Assembly (NCBI RefSeq): GCF_900112475.1
Contig: NZ_FOLW01000004.1
Coordinates: forward strand, 95,249 to 159,248
Length of the DNA: 64,000 nucleotides
Reading direction: 5' to 3'
Source: Pragia fontium DSM 5563 = ATCC 49100
GTDB lineage: Bacteria; Pseudomonadota; Gammaproteobacteria; Enterobacterales; Enterobacteriaceae
Under the pieces are notes generated by a model, which was not told the origin of the DNA, did no database searches, and saw nothing but the letters and a program-made list of their open reading frames with translations. Shown one piece after another: positions 50,584-60,792 of the stretch (its first letter is position 1; each line of letters starts with the position of its first letter). Position numbers and translations under genes: made by a program.

Positions 50584-51606
50584 ATGATGCAATGGATTGA
50601 TATAGATGGTTCACAAGGGGAAGGTGGCGGTCAGATTTTGCGTACCTCCCTATCTTTGTCGATGATTACGGGTAAACCCGTACGTTTTAACGCGATACGG
50701 GCAGGAAGAGCGAAACCTGGATTGATGCGTCAGCATTTGACCGCTGTGTTGGCCGCTCAGGAAATTTGTAACGCTCAGGTTGTCGGTGCGCAGCTTGGCT
50801 CGACTGAATTGAGTTTTATACCGGGAAAAGTCAGACCGGGGGATTATCTATTTGATTTAGGTGGCGCGGGAAGCTGTACCCTAGTATTACAAACATTATT
50901 ACCGGCGTTATGGCTAGCAGATGGGAAAAGCACTATCAAATTGCGTGGTGGTACCCATAATCCGATGGCACCGTCAGTCACTTTTTTACAGCAGGTTTGG
51001 CTACCGCTCATGGCGAAAATGGGTGCCATTGCCACATTACGACTGATTCGTTATGGGTTTTATCCTGCCGGAGGTGGTGAAGTTGAGGTGCAGGTTGAAC
51101 CAGTGAATCAATGGCAGACATTAAATTTGATGGCTCGTGGGCAGGTGACAGCGATGTCAGCTTACGCGTTAACGGCGAATATCCCTGATGCTGTTGCAGT
51201 CAGAGAGCTTAAAGTTGTTAACCAACGGCTCGGTTGGCATGAAAACCTGCTTTATCATCAGGAAGTATCGCCGGTAGCTGGCTCGGGGAATGCCTTATTA
51301 CTGCAGATGAATTTTGAGCATTTGTCAGAGGTTGTTTGCACGATAGGAACCCGAGGAAAGTCAGCGGAGAAAGTCGCTATTGAAGCCTGTGCTGAAATGC
51401 AAGCGTATCTGGATTCAATGGCCGTTGTCGGGGAGCATTTAGCCGATCAACTGTTATTACCGATGGCCTTAGCTGGGGCTGGTCGCTTTAGCACTCACAA
51501 AGTGACGGCGCACTTATCTACCAATATGGGTGTCATTGGTCAGTTTGTGAATGTAGCCATGAAGATATGCCCACAAGACTCATTATTTTATATACAGATA
51601 GGTTAG
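50584..51606 (+). CDS. rtcA: RNA 3'-terminal phosphate cyclase RtcA
   Basis: A 340-residue enzyme converting RNA 3'-phosphate to 2',3'-cyclic phosphate via an adenylylated His. Signature GSQGEGGGQILRTSL near the N-terminus, RGGTHNPMAPS and the nucleophile region AHLSTNMG near the C-terminus. ATG 50584 or 50587 follows AGGAAAGGG. It works beside RtcB by preparing or re-cyclising RNA ends. Confidence 0.97.
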   Translation: MMQWIDIDGSQGEGGGQILRTSLSLSMITGKPVRFNAIRAGRAKPGLMRQHLTAVLAAQEICNAQVVGAQLGSTELSFIPGKVRPGDYLFDLGGAGSCTLVLQTLLPALWLADGKSTIKLRGGTHNPMAPSVTFLQQVWLPLMAKMGAIATLRLIRYGFYPAGGGEVEVQVEPVNQWQTLNLMARGQVTAMSAYALTANIPDAVAVRELKVVNQRLGWHENLLYHQEVSPVAGSGNALLLQMNFEHLSEVVCTIGTRGKSAEKVAIEACAEMQAYLDSMAVVGEHLADQLLLPMALAGAGRFSTHKVTAHLSTNMGVIGQFVNVAMKICPQDSLFYIQIG

Positions 51607-51633
51607 CGATATGACTGCCCAACTACTTTCCTC

Positions 51634-51668
51634 AACGTACAGCCAGTTTGCTGTACGTTTTGTTTTTG
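51634..51668 (+). terminator. Terminator of the rsr-rtcBA operon
   Basis: AACGTACAGC (51634-51643) pairs with GCTGTACGTT (51650-51659), followed by TTGTTTTT. Confidence 0.9.
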
Positions 51669-51688
51669 GCAGTATCAGCGGCAATTTA

Positions 51689-52495
51689 TCAAACAGGAAC
51701 AAACAGCCGATATAACATGGTCACTGCGCTACAGAGAATAAATCCTAAGGTAATATATTGGAAAGTGGTATCAGACCACTTATTTAATAGGTACTTGGCC
51801 AAGGGAATGCTAAAGATGGAGCCAATACTCAGCACTAAGGCCAGATGCACATCAGTATAACCACTTTGACCATAAGCCAGGGCGGAGGCGCCGGAAAGCA
51901 ACATAGTGACAAAGACCGATGTTCCTATCGCCTGCTTGATATTCATGCCAGCATACCTAATCAGCAGCGGTAGCATCACTACGCCACCGCCAACACCCGT
52001 AGCACCGATGATTATTCCTGCGCAGGTTCCCGGAATAATAAAGCGACTAATGCTGGTTGCTTGCTCCGGTATTGATTGATTAGCCAAGTGTTCTGGCTGA
52101 TGTAGTCGTTTGTAAAAAATAAACAGCGACATAGCTATTGCCAGCACAATCAGGATATTAATAGCCAATTGTACATAGCTGTGCCAAGCCTCTACTGATG
52201 CTAAAAAGGTGATACCGTAGCTGGCAATGAGTGTACTGGGTAGCATCACGGCCAGAATGGCCATTGAGCGCTTAAATGAAATATTTCCCATACGAAAGTG
52301 CATTCCGGTTGAGGAAATTTTCATTAGCATGGATAACAAATTGGCGGTCGCAACGGCGGAAAGGGCATCCATACCAAACAGATAGGTTAATACTGGTAGA
52401 ACTAATACACCACCGCCTACGCCTGTCGTACTGATGATTAATCCGAGTAATGCACCGATGAATAATTTAATCGTAAGTGCCAGTAATACCGACAT
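51689..52495 (-). CDS. TauE/SafE-family membrane transporter
   Basis: A 268-residue inner-membrane protein with about eight helices and two inverted repeats carrying the family motif (STTGVGGGVLVLPVLTY near residue 22, GATGVGGGVVMLPLLIRY near residue 160). Family members export sulfite, sulfoacetate or related organosulfur anions; the substrate here is unknown. Convergent with rtcA. Confidence 0.88.
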   Translation of the reverse strand: MSVLLALTIKLFIGALLGLIISTTGVGGGVLVLPVLTYLFGMDALSAVATANLLSMLMKISSTGMHFRMGNISFKRSMAILAVMLPSTLIASYGITFLASVEAWHSYVQLAINILIVLAIAMSLFIFYKRLHQPEHLANQSIPEQATSISRFIIPGTCAGIIIGATGVGGGVVMLPLLIRYAGMNIKQAIGTSVFVTMLLSGASALAYGQSGYTDVHLALVLSIGSIFSIPLAKYLLNKWSDTTFQYITLGFILCSAVTMLYRLFVPV

Positions 52496-52748
52496 AATAA
52501 TCCCTGAATGATATCTATTTGTCTTTTTTCAGTCGCTATTGGGTAACCTTTTATTATTATACGCCGAAACGTGACGATTACCCTTAATTTTATCAAGGTT
52601 GCTTATTATTCGTTATTTAGCTTTATGGCTTAAGCTTGAGTTAGCTATAGTGCTAGAAGATAGCGGATGTTAACCATAATCGGGATACAGAAAGGAAAGA
52701 TCATGAATAGTTTAGCGTGTTCCGCAGTTAACGATAAAGGTACTTTTA

Positions 52749-53810
52749 ATGGCTATTGATTTATCAGAAACCTTGGTTATTGGAATATCTGCAACGGCGT
52801 TATTTGACTTGTCCATTGCCGATAACGTATTTAATCAAAAGCGTCAGTTAGATCCTGATTCCGCCATGGAAGAGTACCGGCGTTATATGCTGGAAAACGA
52901 AAATGTCCCGCTGGCGGATGGAACGGGTATGCCTTTGGTTAAAGCAATGCTGGCGCTAAATAACAGCCGAAAGCCGGGCGATGATAAACCGCTGGTTGAA
53001 GTGGTGGTGGTTTCCCGTAATAGCCCTGAGACCGGTTATCGGGTGTTGAAAGAGATCAGACAGCGTGGACTGAATATTTCACGCTCGGCGTTTACCGCCG
53101 GTGAATCGGTCACTCACTATTTAGATGCCTTTTATGTCGATCTATTTTTAACCACCAATGAAGACGATGCTCAACGGGTAATTGATACCAATCAGTGTGC
53201 GGCGGCAGTGATGTATCCGCCGCCGAAATCAGTCGAACCCTATACAGATACTCAGGTGCGGTTTGCGTTTGACGGTGACGCGGTGATATTTGATGACGCC
53301 AGCGAACTGATTAATCAAACACAGGGGTTACAACAGTTCCATCAATCTGAAAATGCGCAACAGGATGTCCCTCTGAATCCTGGTCCTCACGCTAATTTAT
53401 TGATCAAGTTATCAAAGATTAAGGAACGCCTGCCGGGACGAATTGAATATTCTCCCATCAGGTTGGCATTGATTACGGCTCGTAATAGTCCAGCGGAAAT
53501 GAGAGTGATCAATACATTACGCCACTGGGGCGTTTATGTTGATGAAGTGTTTTTTCTGGGCGGATTAGAAAAAGCTCGGTTTTTGAAAGCATTTAATCCC
53601 CATATCTTTTTTGACGATCAGGATGCCCATTTGGATCCGGCTGCAACCAGCGTCCCCTCTGCCAGAGTGCTTTATCCTAGCCATTCTGCTTTACGAATGG
53701 TAATGCAAATGAAGACATTGACGGCATCTGAAACAACTGTTAAATCTGATGTGGTATCGGCGGCTGAAGAGCCCATCAACAAGTTGAACAATGTCAGTGA
53801 TAAGAAATAG
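52749..53810 (+). CDS. Cytosolic 5'-nucleotidase (PF06189 family)
   Basis: A 353-residue protein related to NT5C1-type nucleotidases of the HAD class: TLVIGISATALFDL at the N-terminus, VVVVSRNSPETGYRVL, FAFDGDAVIFDD and FFLGGLEKARFLKAFNPHIFFDD. It probably dephosphorylates nucleoside monophosphates. ATG 52749; the closest purine-rich stretch upstream is AAAGG about 10 bases away. Confidence 0.9.
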   Translation: MAIDLSETLVIGISATALFDLSIADNVFNQKRQLDPDSAMEEYRRYMLENENVPLADGTGMPLVKAMLALNNSRKPGDDKPLVEVVVVSRNSPETGYRVLKEIRQRGLNISRSAFTAGESVTHYLDAFYVDLFLTTNEDDAQRVIDTNQCAAAVMYPPPKSVEPYTDTQVRFAFDGDAVIFDDASELINQTQGLQQFHQSENAQQDVPLNPGPHANLLIKLSKIKERLPGRIEYSPIRLALITARNSPAEMRVINTLRHWGVYVDEVFFLGGLEKARFLKAFNPHIFFDDQDAHLDPAATSVPSARVLYPSHSALRMVMQMKTLTASETTVKSDVVSAAEEPINKLNNVSDKK

Positions 53811-53919
53811 ATAACTCCACATCGCTGAATACGGAATCAGAGATTAGTATGCTCAATAAGTTAAGCGTATAGGCTAATCGATAGAAAATTAACTCACTCA
53901 TTTTAGGAAGATAAATGAT

Positions 53920-54402
53920 ATGAATATCAATATTAGCCTTGTTGATTATACCAATCCACAGCAAGCTCAGGACTTGGCCGAGCTATTGGATAATTATGCC
54001 CGGGATCCGATGGGCGGTGGTGAACCGCTGACGCCAGAGGTTAAAGCGAATTTAACCAAAGAACTGGCTAAACTTCCCCATGCTTTTAGCGTAATGGCTT
54101 GTGTTGATGGTAAACCTGCTGGACTCATTAACTGCTTTTTAGGTTTTTCAACCTTTGCTGCCAAACCCTTAGTAAATATTCACGATGTGGTGGTGAGTAA
54201 GGATTTTCGTGGCTTAGGACTAAGCCAGAAGATGCTGGAGAAGGTGGAGCAGATCGCTCGAGATAGAAACTGCTGTAAAATGACATTGGAAGTGTTGGAA
54301 GGCAATAAAGTGGCTCAAGGTAGCTATAACAAGTTTGGTTTTGATGGCTATGAGTTAGACCCAGAGATGGGAAAAGCGGTATTTTGGCAGAAAAAACTTT
54401 AG
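53920..54402 (+). CDS. GNAT-family N-acetyltransferase
   Basis: A 160-residue acetyltransferase. The acetyl-CoA loop is in DFRGLGLSQKMLEKVEQIA, preceded by the beta-4 strand VNIHDVVVSK and followed by the C-terminal YNKFGFDGYEL. The substrate is unknown. It stands alone, with a start preceded by AGGAAGATAAATGAT. Confidence 0.9.
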   Translation: MNINISLVDYTNPQQAQDLAELLDNYARDPMGGGEPLTPEVKANLTKELAKLPHAFSVMACVDGKPAGLINCFLGFSTFAAKPLVNIHDVVVSKDFRGLGLSQKMLEKVEQIARDRNCCKMTLEVLEGNKVAQGSYNKFGFDGYELDPEMGKAVFWQKKL

Positions 54403-54479
54403 TTGTTCTTCTGGATAGTCATGTCAGTCAGTTACGTTTGTGACCTCCATTGAGATTATCGATAAGTCTACATCTTCCG

Positions 54480-54504
54480 TCATTCCGGTGAAAACCGGAA
54501 TCTA
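54480..54504. repeat. REP-like palindrome
   Basis: TCATTCCGGTGAAAACCGGAATCTAG contains ATTCCGGT/ACCGGAAT around GAAA. Such TCATTCCGGxxGAAAxCCGGAAT palindromes are dispersed in many gammaproteobacterial genomes. Only this copy is seen in the window. Confidence 0.5.
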
Positions 54505-54525
54505 GCGTAATAACGACGTATAGCT

Positions 54526-54565
54526 TAAGAGCGCCATCCCAGTTTTTGCTGGGATGGCGCTCTTA
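54526..54565. terminator. Bidirectional terminator between GNAT gene and yidE
   Basis: TAAGAGCGCCATCCCAG (54526-54542) pairs perfectly with CTGGGATGGCGCTCTTA (54549-54565). Confidence 0.85.
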
Positions 54566-54607
54566 TTCAATGACGACAATAGCCGATAACGCTGTGAAGG
54601 ACAGACG

Positions 54608-56260
54608 CTAGATCCAAAAAATCAGGGCTAAAATTTGCGGCGACATAATTCTTAAAAACATTGCCAGTGGATAGACTGTGGCATAAGACAGGGCTGCCGC
54701 ACCGCTGGTTGGATGCATTCCATTGGCGAAGGCCAACGCCGGAGGATCGGTCATTGAACCGGCCAACAAACCGCAGATGATTAAATAGTTCATTTTAGCG
54801 ACGTAGTAGGCAATCAGACCAACAATCAGCAGTGGAACAATCGTAATAAGCGCACCGTAGCCCATCCAGGCAATACCGTCACCGTTGATCAAGGTATCAA
54901 CGAAGTTGGCGCCGGATTTAAAACCAACGACTGCTAAAAACAAGACAATCCCCAACTCACGCAACGCCAAGTTGGCACTGGGCGGCATAAACCAATGCAT
55001 TTTACCTAAGGTACCGATTCGCCCCAGAATTAGAGCGATAACCAGTGGGCCACCGGCCAAACCAAGGCGTAAAGCCGCAGGGAATCCGGGGATAAAGAGT
55101 GGAATAGATCCTAATAACACCCCCAGACCGATGCCGATAAATACCGGTAACATTTGTACCTGCTGGAGGCGCTGCTGCGCATTACCTACAATATCTGCAA
55201 CGGTATCAATGGAGGAGGGTTTCCCCACTAAATTAAGGATGTCACCAAAGTTCAGTGACATACTGCGTCCGGCCACCAGTTCGATACCTGCGCGGTTTAA
55301 ACGGGTAATCACCACATCATGACGATGCAGATTTAAATCGCCGATCTTTTTACCCATCACCTTTTCACTAGTGACCACCACCCGAGCCATTTTTAAGTCA
55401 CTGGTGCGAGTTGACAGACTAACGTCCACCTCATTACCAATTAATAGCTTGGCTTTATTCAACAGTTCCTTATCACCGACTAAATGTAGCAAGTCGCCTA
55501 ATTGAATGGGGGTGGTAGCAGAAGGCACCATTAGGAGATTATCTCGCTTTAGGCGAGAGCAAATAATGTCTTCAGTATTGATGATCGGAATATCCTGTAA
55601 CTGCATACCGTTAAGGTTGGTATTACATACTTGAATATTCATGGTTTGCAGGTTGTCGGCTGAAGTGCCGGATTGGCGATCAAACTCTTTAGCGGACTGT
55701 TCAATGTTGATCTTGAACAGCAAACGTATTATCCACATCACCAGTAAAATGCCACAAATACCGAATGGATAGGCCATTGCGTAAGCCATACCCATTTGAT
55801 CAATCAACGCACTATCCGCGTGCAGATCGGTTAATACCTGTTGCCCCGCACCAAGAGATGGGGTGTTGGTCACTGCACCGGAGAAAATTCCCAGAATAAT
55901 GGGCAGGGGAATATTAAACAGCTTATGCAGCCCGGCCGTCACCAGACAACTCAGCAGTACCAGCAAACAGGCAAAGCCGTTCAGCCGCAATCCAGAACGG
56001 CGTAAAGAAGAGAAGAAACCTGGCCCTACTTGAATACCAATGGTATAGACAAAAAGTATCAAACCAAATTCTTGCACAAAATGCAGCATGTTACTGTCTA
56101 AGGTAATTTGGTAGGCATTAGTAAAGTGGCCAACAATAATGCCGCCAAATAATACACCGCCGATGCCTAGCCCTACGCCACGAATTTTCCAACTGCCTAT
56201 CCACAAACCAAGTACTGCAACCAGCGCTAATATGCTGACCGTCAGGGCAATATCACTCAT
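54608..56260 (-). CDS. yidE: Putative AspT/YbjL-family transporter YidE
   Basis: A 550-residue inner-membrane protein aligning over its length with E. coli YidE (553). It has two membrane halves flanking two RCK_C (TrkA-C) regulatory domains (about residues 190-360). Start [20 protein letters not shown]; conserved [41 protein letters not shown]. The substrate is unknown. Confidence 0.95.
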   Translation of the reverse strand: MSDIALTVSILALVAVLGLWIGSWKIRGVGLGIGGVLFGGIIVGHFTNAYQITLDSNMLHFVQEFGLILFVYTIGIQVGPGFFSSLRRSGLRLNGFACLLVLLSCLVTAGLHKLFNIPLPIILGIFSGAVTNTPSLGAGQQVLTDLHADSALIDQMGMAYAMAYPFGICGILLVMWIIRLLFKINIEQSAKEFDRQSGTSADNLQTMNIQVCNTNLNGMQLQDIPIINTEDIICSRLKRDNLLMVPSATTPIQLGDLLHLVGDKELLNKAKLLIGNEVDVSLSTRTSDLKMARVVVTSEKVMGKKIGDLNLHRHDVVITRLNRAGIELVAGRSMSLNFGDILNLVGKPSSIDTVADIVGNAQQRLQQVQMLPVFIGIGLGVLLGSIPLFIPGFPAALRLGLAGGPLVIALILGRIGTLGKMHWFMPPSANLALRELGIVLFLAVVGFKSGANFVDTLINGDGIAWMGYGALITIVPLLIVGLIAYYVAKMNYLIICGLLAGSMTDPPALAFANGMHPTSGAAALSYATVYPLAMFLRIMSPQILALIFWI

Positions 56261-56562
56261 CGTTACTATCCTTGCTCAGGTGTCCAGATAACTCAATATT
56301 TAACAGTACGGTAAATGACCTATAAAACATCGGCATTCTTAACTCATGATAGAGAAAATAAATATTAAAGTTGTGACTGGCTCGCCGAAACTAAGGAATA
56401 AAACTCAATGAAAATTGATATAAATCATAATAATGGCATTTGCATGAAACGATTCAGGTGAGTCGGCGGATTTTTGAAGAGCAGAGGATTGGATAGAAAA
56501 ACGGCTAAGGATAATACCCGTCGCCGTTGTTATCGATTTATGTCGTAATCATCGACGGAGGA
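56261..56562. other. Intergenic gap between yidE and yggL
   Basis: About 300 bp containing the yidE promoter region; no gene or RNA is recognised. Confidence 0.5.
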
Positions 56563-56889
56563 TTATTCCCACCAGATATCATAAAGTTCGCTGGTTTCAA
56601 CGTTTTCCATACCGTTCTGGGTTAACCAGTCTGCAACGATTTTACGATGCTCTTCGGTACAAGAACCGATTTTTTGCAGGCAGACAATGCCTTCCCAGTC
56701 GATATAACCGCTGCCACCAAAGCCAAGACCGTTTGGTTCAATCACTTCTTTGATAAAGCGGTTAACGAAAGCATCTATGGTATCGATATCAGTGTCTTGA
56801 GTGAAATTCCAGTTAACGGTAAAACCGATTTCCTGAAATTCATCAAGATGCAATTTTTTACGTAAGCGACGACTGCGTGGTTGAGCCAT
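56563..56889 (-). CDS. yggL: YggL family protein (DUF469)
   Basis: A 108-residue protein matching YggL: SRRLRKKLHLDEFQEIGFTV at the start, EVIEPNGLGFGGSGY, and the end SELYDIWWE. In E. coli yggL lies after trmB. YggL has been reported to associate with the 50S ribosomal subunit. Here it stands alone, away from trmB. Confidence 0.93.
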   Translation of the reverse strand: MAQPRSRRLRKKLHLDEFQEIGFTVNWNFTQDTDIDTIDAFVNRFIKEVIEPNGLGFGGSGYIDWEGIVCLQKIGSCTEEHRKIVADWLTQNGMENVETSELYDIWWE

Positions 56890-57010
56890 GGGTTCATCCT
56901 CTAAATGAAAAGGGGGGATATTACCCGTATGGGAAGGTAGCGTCTATACAGGGACGGTTTTTATGATTTAGTTTAACGTTGTAACGGTGATTTGAGCGGA
57001 TATAAATAAA

Positions 57011-57031
57011 GAACCCGAATCGGTCGGGTTC
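57011..57031 (-). terminator. Terminator of the 33-codon gene
   Basis: On the minus strand AGAACCCGACC and CGGGTTCT arms, followed by TTATTTATA. Confidence 0.7.
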
Positions 57032-57048
57032 TATCAATTTGGCTGAAC

Positions 57049-57150
57049 CTATTTTTTCTTATCTTCTTCGTGAGGATGTTTTTTATCCCGTTTTTCGCGG
57101 CGTTTTTCCTCTGGGGTTTTCAACGGTTTCTTTTTCTCGTCGTGGCTCAT
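57049..57150 (-). CDS. Small highly charged protein (33 residues)
   Basis: ATG at 57150 follows the strong site AAAGGAGGACACT. The 33 residues begin MSHDEKKKPLKTPEEKRR and are almost wholly Lys, Glu, Arg, Asp and His, with a stop at 57049-57051 and a terminator right after. The compact unit (strong ribosome-binding site, short frame, terminator) supports a real small gene. No function is recognised. Confidence 0.72.
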   Translation of the reverse strand: MSHDEKKKPLKTPEEKRREKRDKKHPHEEDKKK

Positions 57151-57243
57151 AGTGTCCTCCTTTGGAATGATATTACTAGTTAAGACCTGCTTAAGCTGCA
57201 ATGCAAGGAGAATGAACTATTTTGTTGTAACAATATTATCAGG

Positions 57244-57714
57244 CTATGAGTAGAAGGCGATGCGTACCAGTTTGTACACATTGTCGACTTTTTCAATCAC
57301 CAGATTATAGCCATTATCACTATTTTCATGCTCGATAACATAGCCATCAGGATCGACGGTATCTTCGACCTGACTTTGATCGGCTTCACCTTGTCGATAT
57401 TGGTTATTTTCAATCAGCTTAACCATTTCAGGATCAAATAACTCATCGTACTGCGCCAGAAACTCAGCTTCATTCTGGAAAATCATTGGCGAGTGATCAT
57501 AGTCGCTGAAGGGAAAATTCATCATTTTTACCACAGCCGCTTTATCTTTTCGGCTAACCGCCAGCTGTAAATCATGCCAGAACACGGTGAAGTCAGAATG
57601 TTTGTCAAATTGGTAAAGCTCTTCCGTTGGCGAGGCAGTTTCCTGCGCATGCGTTAAAGATACCGTGGATAAACTCAATACGATGGTTAAGGCTGCAATC
57701 ATGTTCTTCAGCAT
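57244..57714 (-). CDS. Hypothetical periplasmic protein
   Basis: A 156-residue precursor with a signal peptide (cleavage near THAQ-ETAS). The mature part is acidic, with KMMNFPFSDYD near the middle and a C-terminal VIEKVDNVYKLVRIAFYS. The alternating pattern resembles NTF2-like periplasmic proteins, a weak guess. Stands alone. Confidence 0.75.
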   Translation of the reverse strand: MLKNMIAALTIVLSLSTVSLTHAQETASPTEELYQFDKHSDFTVFWHDLQLAVSRKDKAAVVKMMNFPFSDYDHSPMIFQNEAEFLAQYDELFDPEMVKLIENNQYRQGEADQSQVEDTVDPDGYVIEHENSDNGYNLVIEKVDNVYKLVRIAFYS

Positions 57715-57940
57715 AGCTTTTTAGTCATTATGAGATGTTGTAGGTGTAAGTATAAATGAGGAGAAGACTTATTTGATAATGAATAAATCATTTGTTGTCA
57801 TAAATCCAGAGGTAAGTGGTGATGAGATGATTTTGTGATGAAATGGCGAACAGTGTTGAAGGTGAAAAGTTACTGTAGTGATTGGAACGCCACTCCGAAG
57901 AAGTACGGAGTGGCGAGGTATATAACTATCAATAATGAGG

Positions 57941-59206
57941 TTAGATAGCTGATTTCAGTATTTTGGTGAAATCATCAAAAGAGCAAAAACCATTGGCGTC
58001 AATGGGGCAATTTTCCATTTCAAGCACGACGCGCTGAGGGGGATGTTCAAGACTTAAGGGTTCAGCGTGACGGATTTGTTCTTTGGTTTGATAGAGATAC
58101 TCAATTTTTATCAGATCCTTATTGTTGGACTTATCTTTCCAACGCTCAAAAACAATCTTGCCGCCAATGGGGGTTTTTTCAAATTGACCGGGCAGTTGAT
58201 AGTCTTTGATTTTTAGTACTGAAAGTAGGGAAACAACGTTTGAATCATGGCCGACCATCATATTAAATTTAACGGGTTTGGTTACCTCATTATCGTTAAA
58301 GATAACATTCATATATTTTATCAGCGGAGCTGCTACATTCTTGGCGACTATTGGTGAACCAAACAGAACTTCACCATAGCGATCTTTAATTTCAGCCAAC
58401 TTGTTCCATTCAGCATCGGATTTAATACCGCCCCAGGCAACGTCTTGCAGTGGAAAACCTTGGTAATATTGTAAGATAAACGCATCAGAGATTGAGGTGC
58501 CAATACGTAATGGGCCGGTAACACCCGGTTCTTTATTTTTTACCAGCGTAAATTCCGCGGGCTCGCTATTGAGGTCGCAGCGCTTATCGTTTTGACAAAC
58601 GCTGGAGTTTTTATAATCAGTCAGTTTATCTAACAAATCATAAGCTGGCTTTAGCTGCTTATTTAATCCATCTAAACCTTTTGGTCCGGCTTCGTTATTC
58701 ATTGCTTTCAGTGCCGATTGCTTAAACTGTTCGGAACCGTCACGAATAATCGGATTAAAGGTTGAATCCATGATACCGATTTCAGCTTGATGAAGAATCT
58801 TCACGTCGCAACCGGGGAAAGCACCCAAAGTAAAATACTGGGCTGTGGCAACGGTTCTTTGTAAGCTATTGGCATAAATGAACGTCTCGCCTTGTACCGG
58901 GCAGGTATCTTTACTGAACAGGTTTTCTTTAACCATCCATGCATTAACGTAGTGACCAAAGTAATTTTCTAATACCCCACCTTTTGGGGTGAGATAACCG
59001 CCTTTAGTTTCCCATTTTGGCCAGGTTTTTGGCGTTGAGGTTGCCAGGACGCTGCCTGAGTTTGCTAGTGGTGCCCTGAGTCCATGTCGGCTGAACATGA
59101 ATACTTGTTTCAGCTCATAGCCGCTATCGGCAGCAGAAGCCGTAGGCGCAAAGGGGATGACCATTGGAAGGCAACATAGCAGTGCTCGGGAGGTAAACTT
59201 TTTCAT
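57941..59206 (-). CDS. agp: Periplasmic glucose-1-phosphatase, histidine acid phosphatase family
   Basis: A 421-residue precursor with a signal peptide ending PTASA-ADSG. The catalytic motif is FMFSRHGLRAPLAN and the proton donor is in MVGHDSNV. The rest aligns with Agp (LTPKGGVLENYFGHYV, ANSLQRTVATAQYF, NVAAPLIKYM, EKTPIGGKIVFERW). Agp releases phosphate from glucose 1-phosphate and can attack phytate. AppA-type phytase is less likely given the PLANSGSVL and TPIGGKIVF segments. Confidence 0.92.
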   Translation of the reverse strand: MKKFTSRALLCCLPMVIPFAPTASAADSGYELKQVFMFSRHGLRAPLANSGSVLATSTPKTWPKWETKGGYLTPKGGVLENYFGHYVNAWMVKENLFSKDTCPVQGETFIYANSLQRTVATAQYFTLGAFPGCDVKILHQAEIGIMDSTFNPIIRDGSEQFKQSALKAMNNEAGPKGLDGLNKQLKPAYDLLDKLTDYKNSSVCQNDKRCDLNSEPAEFTLVKNKEPGVTGPLRIGTSISDAFILQYYQGFPLQDVAWGGIKSDAEWNKLAEIKDRYGEVLFGSPIVAKNVAAPLIKYMNVIFNDNEVTKPVKFNMMVGHDSNVVSLLSVLKIKDYQLPGQFEKTPIGGKIVFERWKDKSNNKDLIKIEYLYQTKEQIRHAEPLSLEHPPQRVVLEMENCPIDANGFCSFDDFTKILKSAI

Positions 59207-59540
59207 TGTCGTAGCATCCTTATTACTGGAGTGAAGAGTTACAGCTTAATGATAAACATGGCTCAAGGCGTTCTTTATCGTTCAGTTGTAGCAGGCATTA
59301 TAATGAAGAACTAAGGGAAATCTTAAATGAAACTGCTTTATGTGACGAGTTGTAAAGTTCTTGTCGTTGTAAGGTGAATTCCCAAGGATACCCCTGATTT
59401 TTGTTGGCAAATGTTAGATAACCGCAGTATGACTGGGCTAATCGTCATTTTTTCATAAGCGGCAGACGATAGTTTGAAAAAAAGATATGGTTTTTAGATC
59501 TCGATAGTGAATCGAGCCATGTGCCTAATGCTTGTCAGTT

Positions 59541-59893
59541 AAGCTTAATGACAGTGAAAGTTTCGCCCACTATCAGTGCAGAGCATCAATTAACGTTGGT
59601 GCATGTGGCCGAGCAGAGGGCGTTAGGCGAACGCCCTCTGCACTCCCACGCCTTCGCCCCCGAATCCAGACCGCCTACGGCGGCTACCCTCCGCCTTCGC
59701 TCGGGTTAACGCACCGGCGCTGATTCTGTTATTCGCCTTATTGCATAAGTCTCACCCTAACGGGCCAGCACAAGTGCTGTTCAAAATGGCTAACGCCATT
59801 TAGTCCGGAGAAGCAGCGCTTCGCCCATCATCCCTGATGCGCGTGCTCCCTCTCTCAGTTGTCGGCTGAATTCCAGCGCTCAATATAAAGGTC
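59541..59893. repeat. Dispersed repeat, copy 2
   Basis: Matches 28660-29014 along its length, including the hairpin GCAGAGGGCGTT ... AACGCCCTCTGC. It is in the 1.6-kb gap between agp and the autotransporter gene. The two copies have the same orientation. Confidence 0.85.
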
Positions 59894-60792
59894 AAAAGAA
59901 AGGTCAAAAAATAAAACTTACCGATCGCATTTTCTTAACTGACAAGCATTAAGCCATGTGCCAGCATTCTGACAACACCGTGGAAAAAGGTTTTTTCTGG
60001 TGAGTTATCACATTGAGACACAATGATGTTACCTCTTTTAATTCCCCTCAATATTTTCAACCTAATTTTTGTTTTTTTCATGGAAAGATCTTGGCTCATT
60101 AGGGTAATCGATCGCAAATGTTCTTAGTTTGGGTTTATTATGTATGTTAATTGATTTTTTATTGGATTTTAATTCCATTAAAATGGTGTTTTTCAATTAA
60201 TTGTCAAAATGGTTTTTTTATTTTTATTTTTATATTTATTTTTTATGTGTATTTTTTATTTATTTTTAAATGCAAAGGTGTTTTTTTTGTGATTTAAAAA
60301 GTTAATGTCTACTCTTTATGAAAGAATGGATGAGGTTTTTTTTACTCAGAATTTACCTGGAGAGAATAAAAATATATCTATAATAAGCAATGGTTTAAAT
60401 TGAATTTATTGGATTTTTTTATACATTAAATCATTTCATTAACAGTATTTATAATGATTATCCCGATCGTTCAAATGCGTTTGATAGTTTTCATCTATTG
60501 TTTTTGATGAAAGATTTGATAATAACGATTTGTTGTTTTTATCAATTAAGACTACCGTCTGTTTATGATTTTTTATTCTTTTTTGAATTTAAAAAAAACG
60601 CTATTTTTTTATTTTTAAAGAGTGTGTTTTTTAATTGCTGGGTTTTGTCTTGTCGCCAAAAATTAACACTGGCTGAAATTCACCATAAAAAATTGAATGG
60701 AGTAATCGTGTTGGTGGGATCATTATTTTTAGTTAACGCAATAAAAGTAGGGTTTCATTCGGGGTGTCATTAGCATAAATGGAAGCATAATC
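59894..60792. other. Very AT-rich leader of the pertactin-like autotransporter
   Basis: About 900 bp without a supported gene; from 60120 to 60660 it consists largely of A/T runs. It resembles the leader at 590-950. Silencing by H-NS-type proteins is likely (inference). Frames inside it (60498-60773, 59935-60117) lack ribosome-binding sites and normal composition. Confidence 0.5.

Noticed and set aside
60498-60773. 91-codon frame in the AT-rich leader of the autotransporter
   Set aside because: Phe-rich low-complexity translation from A/T tracts, with no ribosome-binding site.
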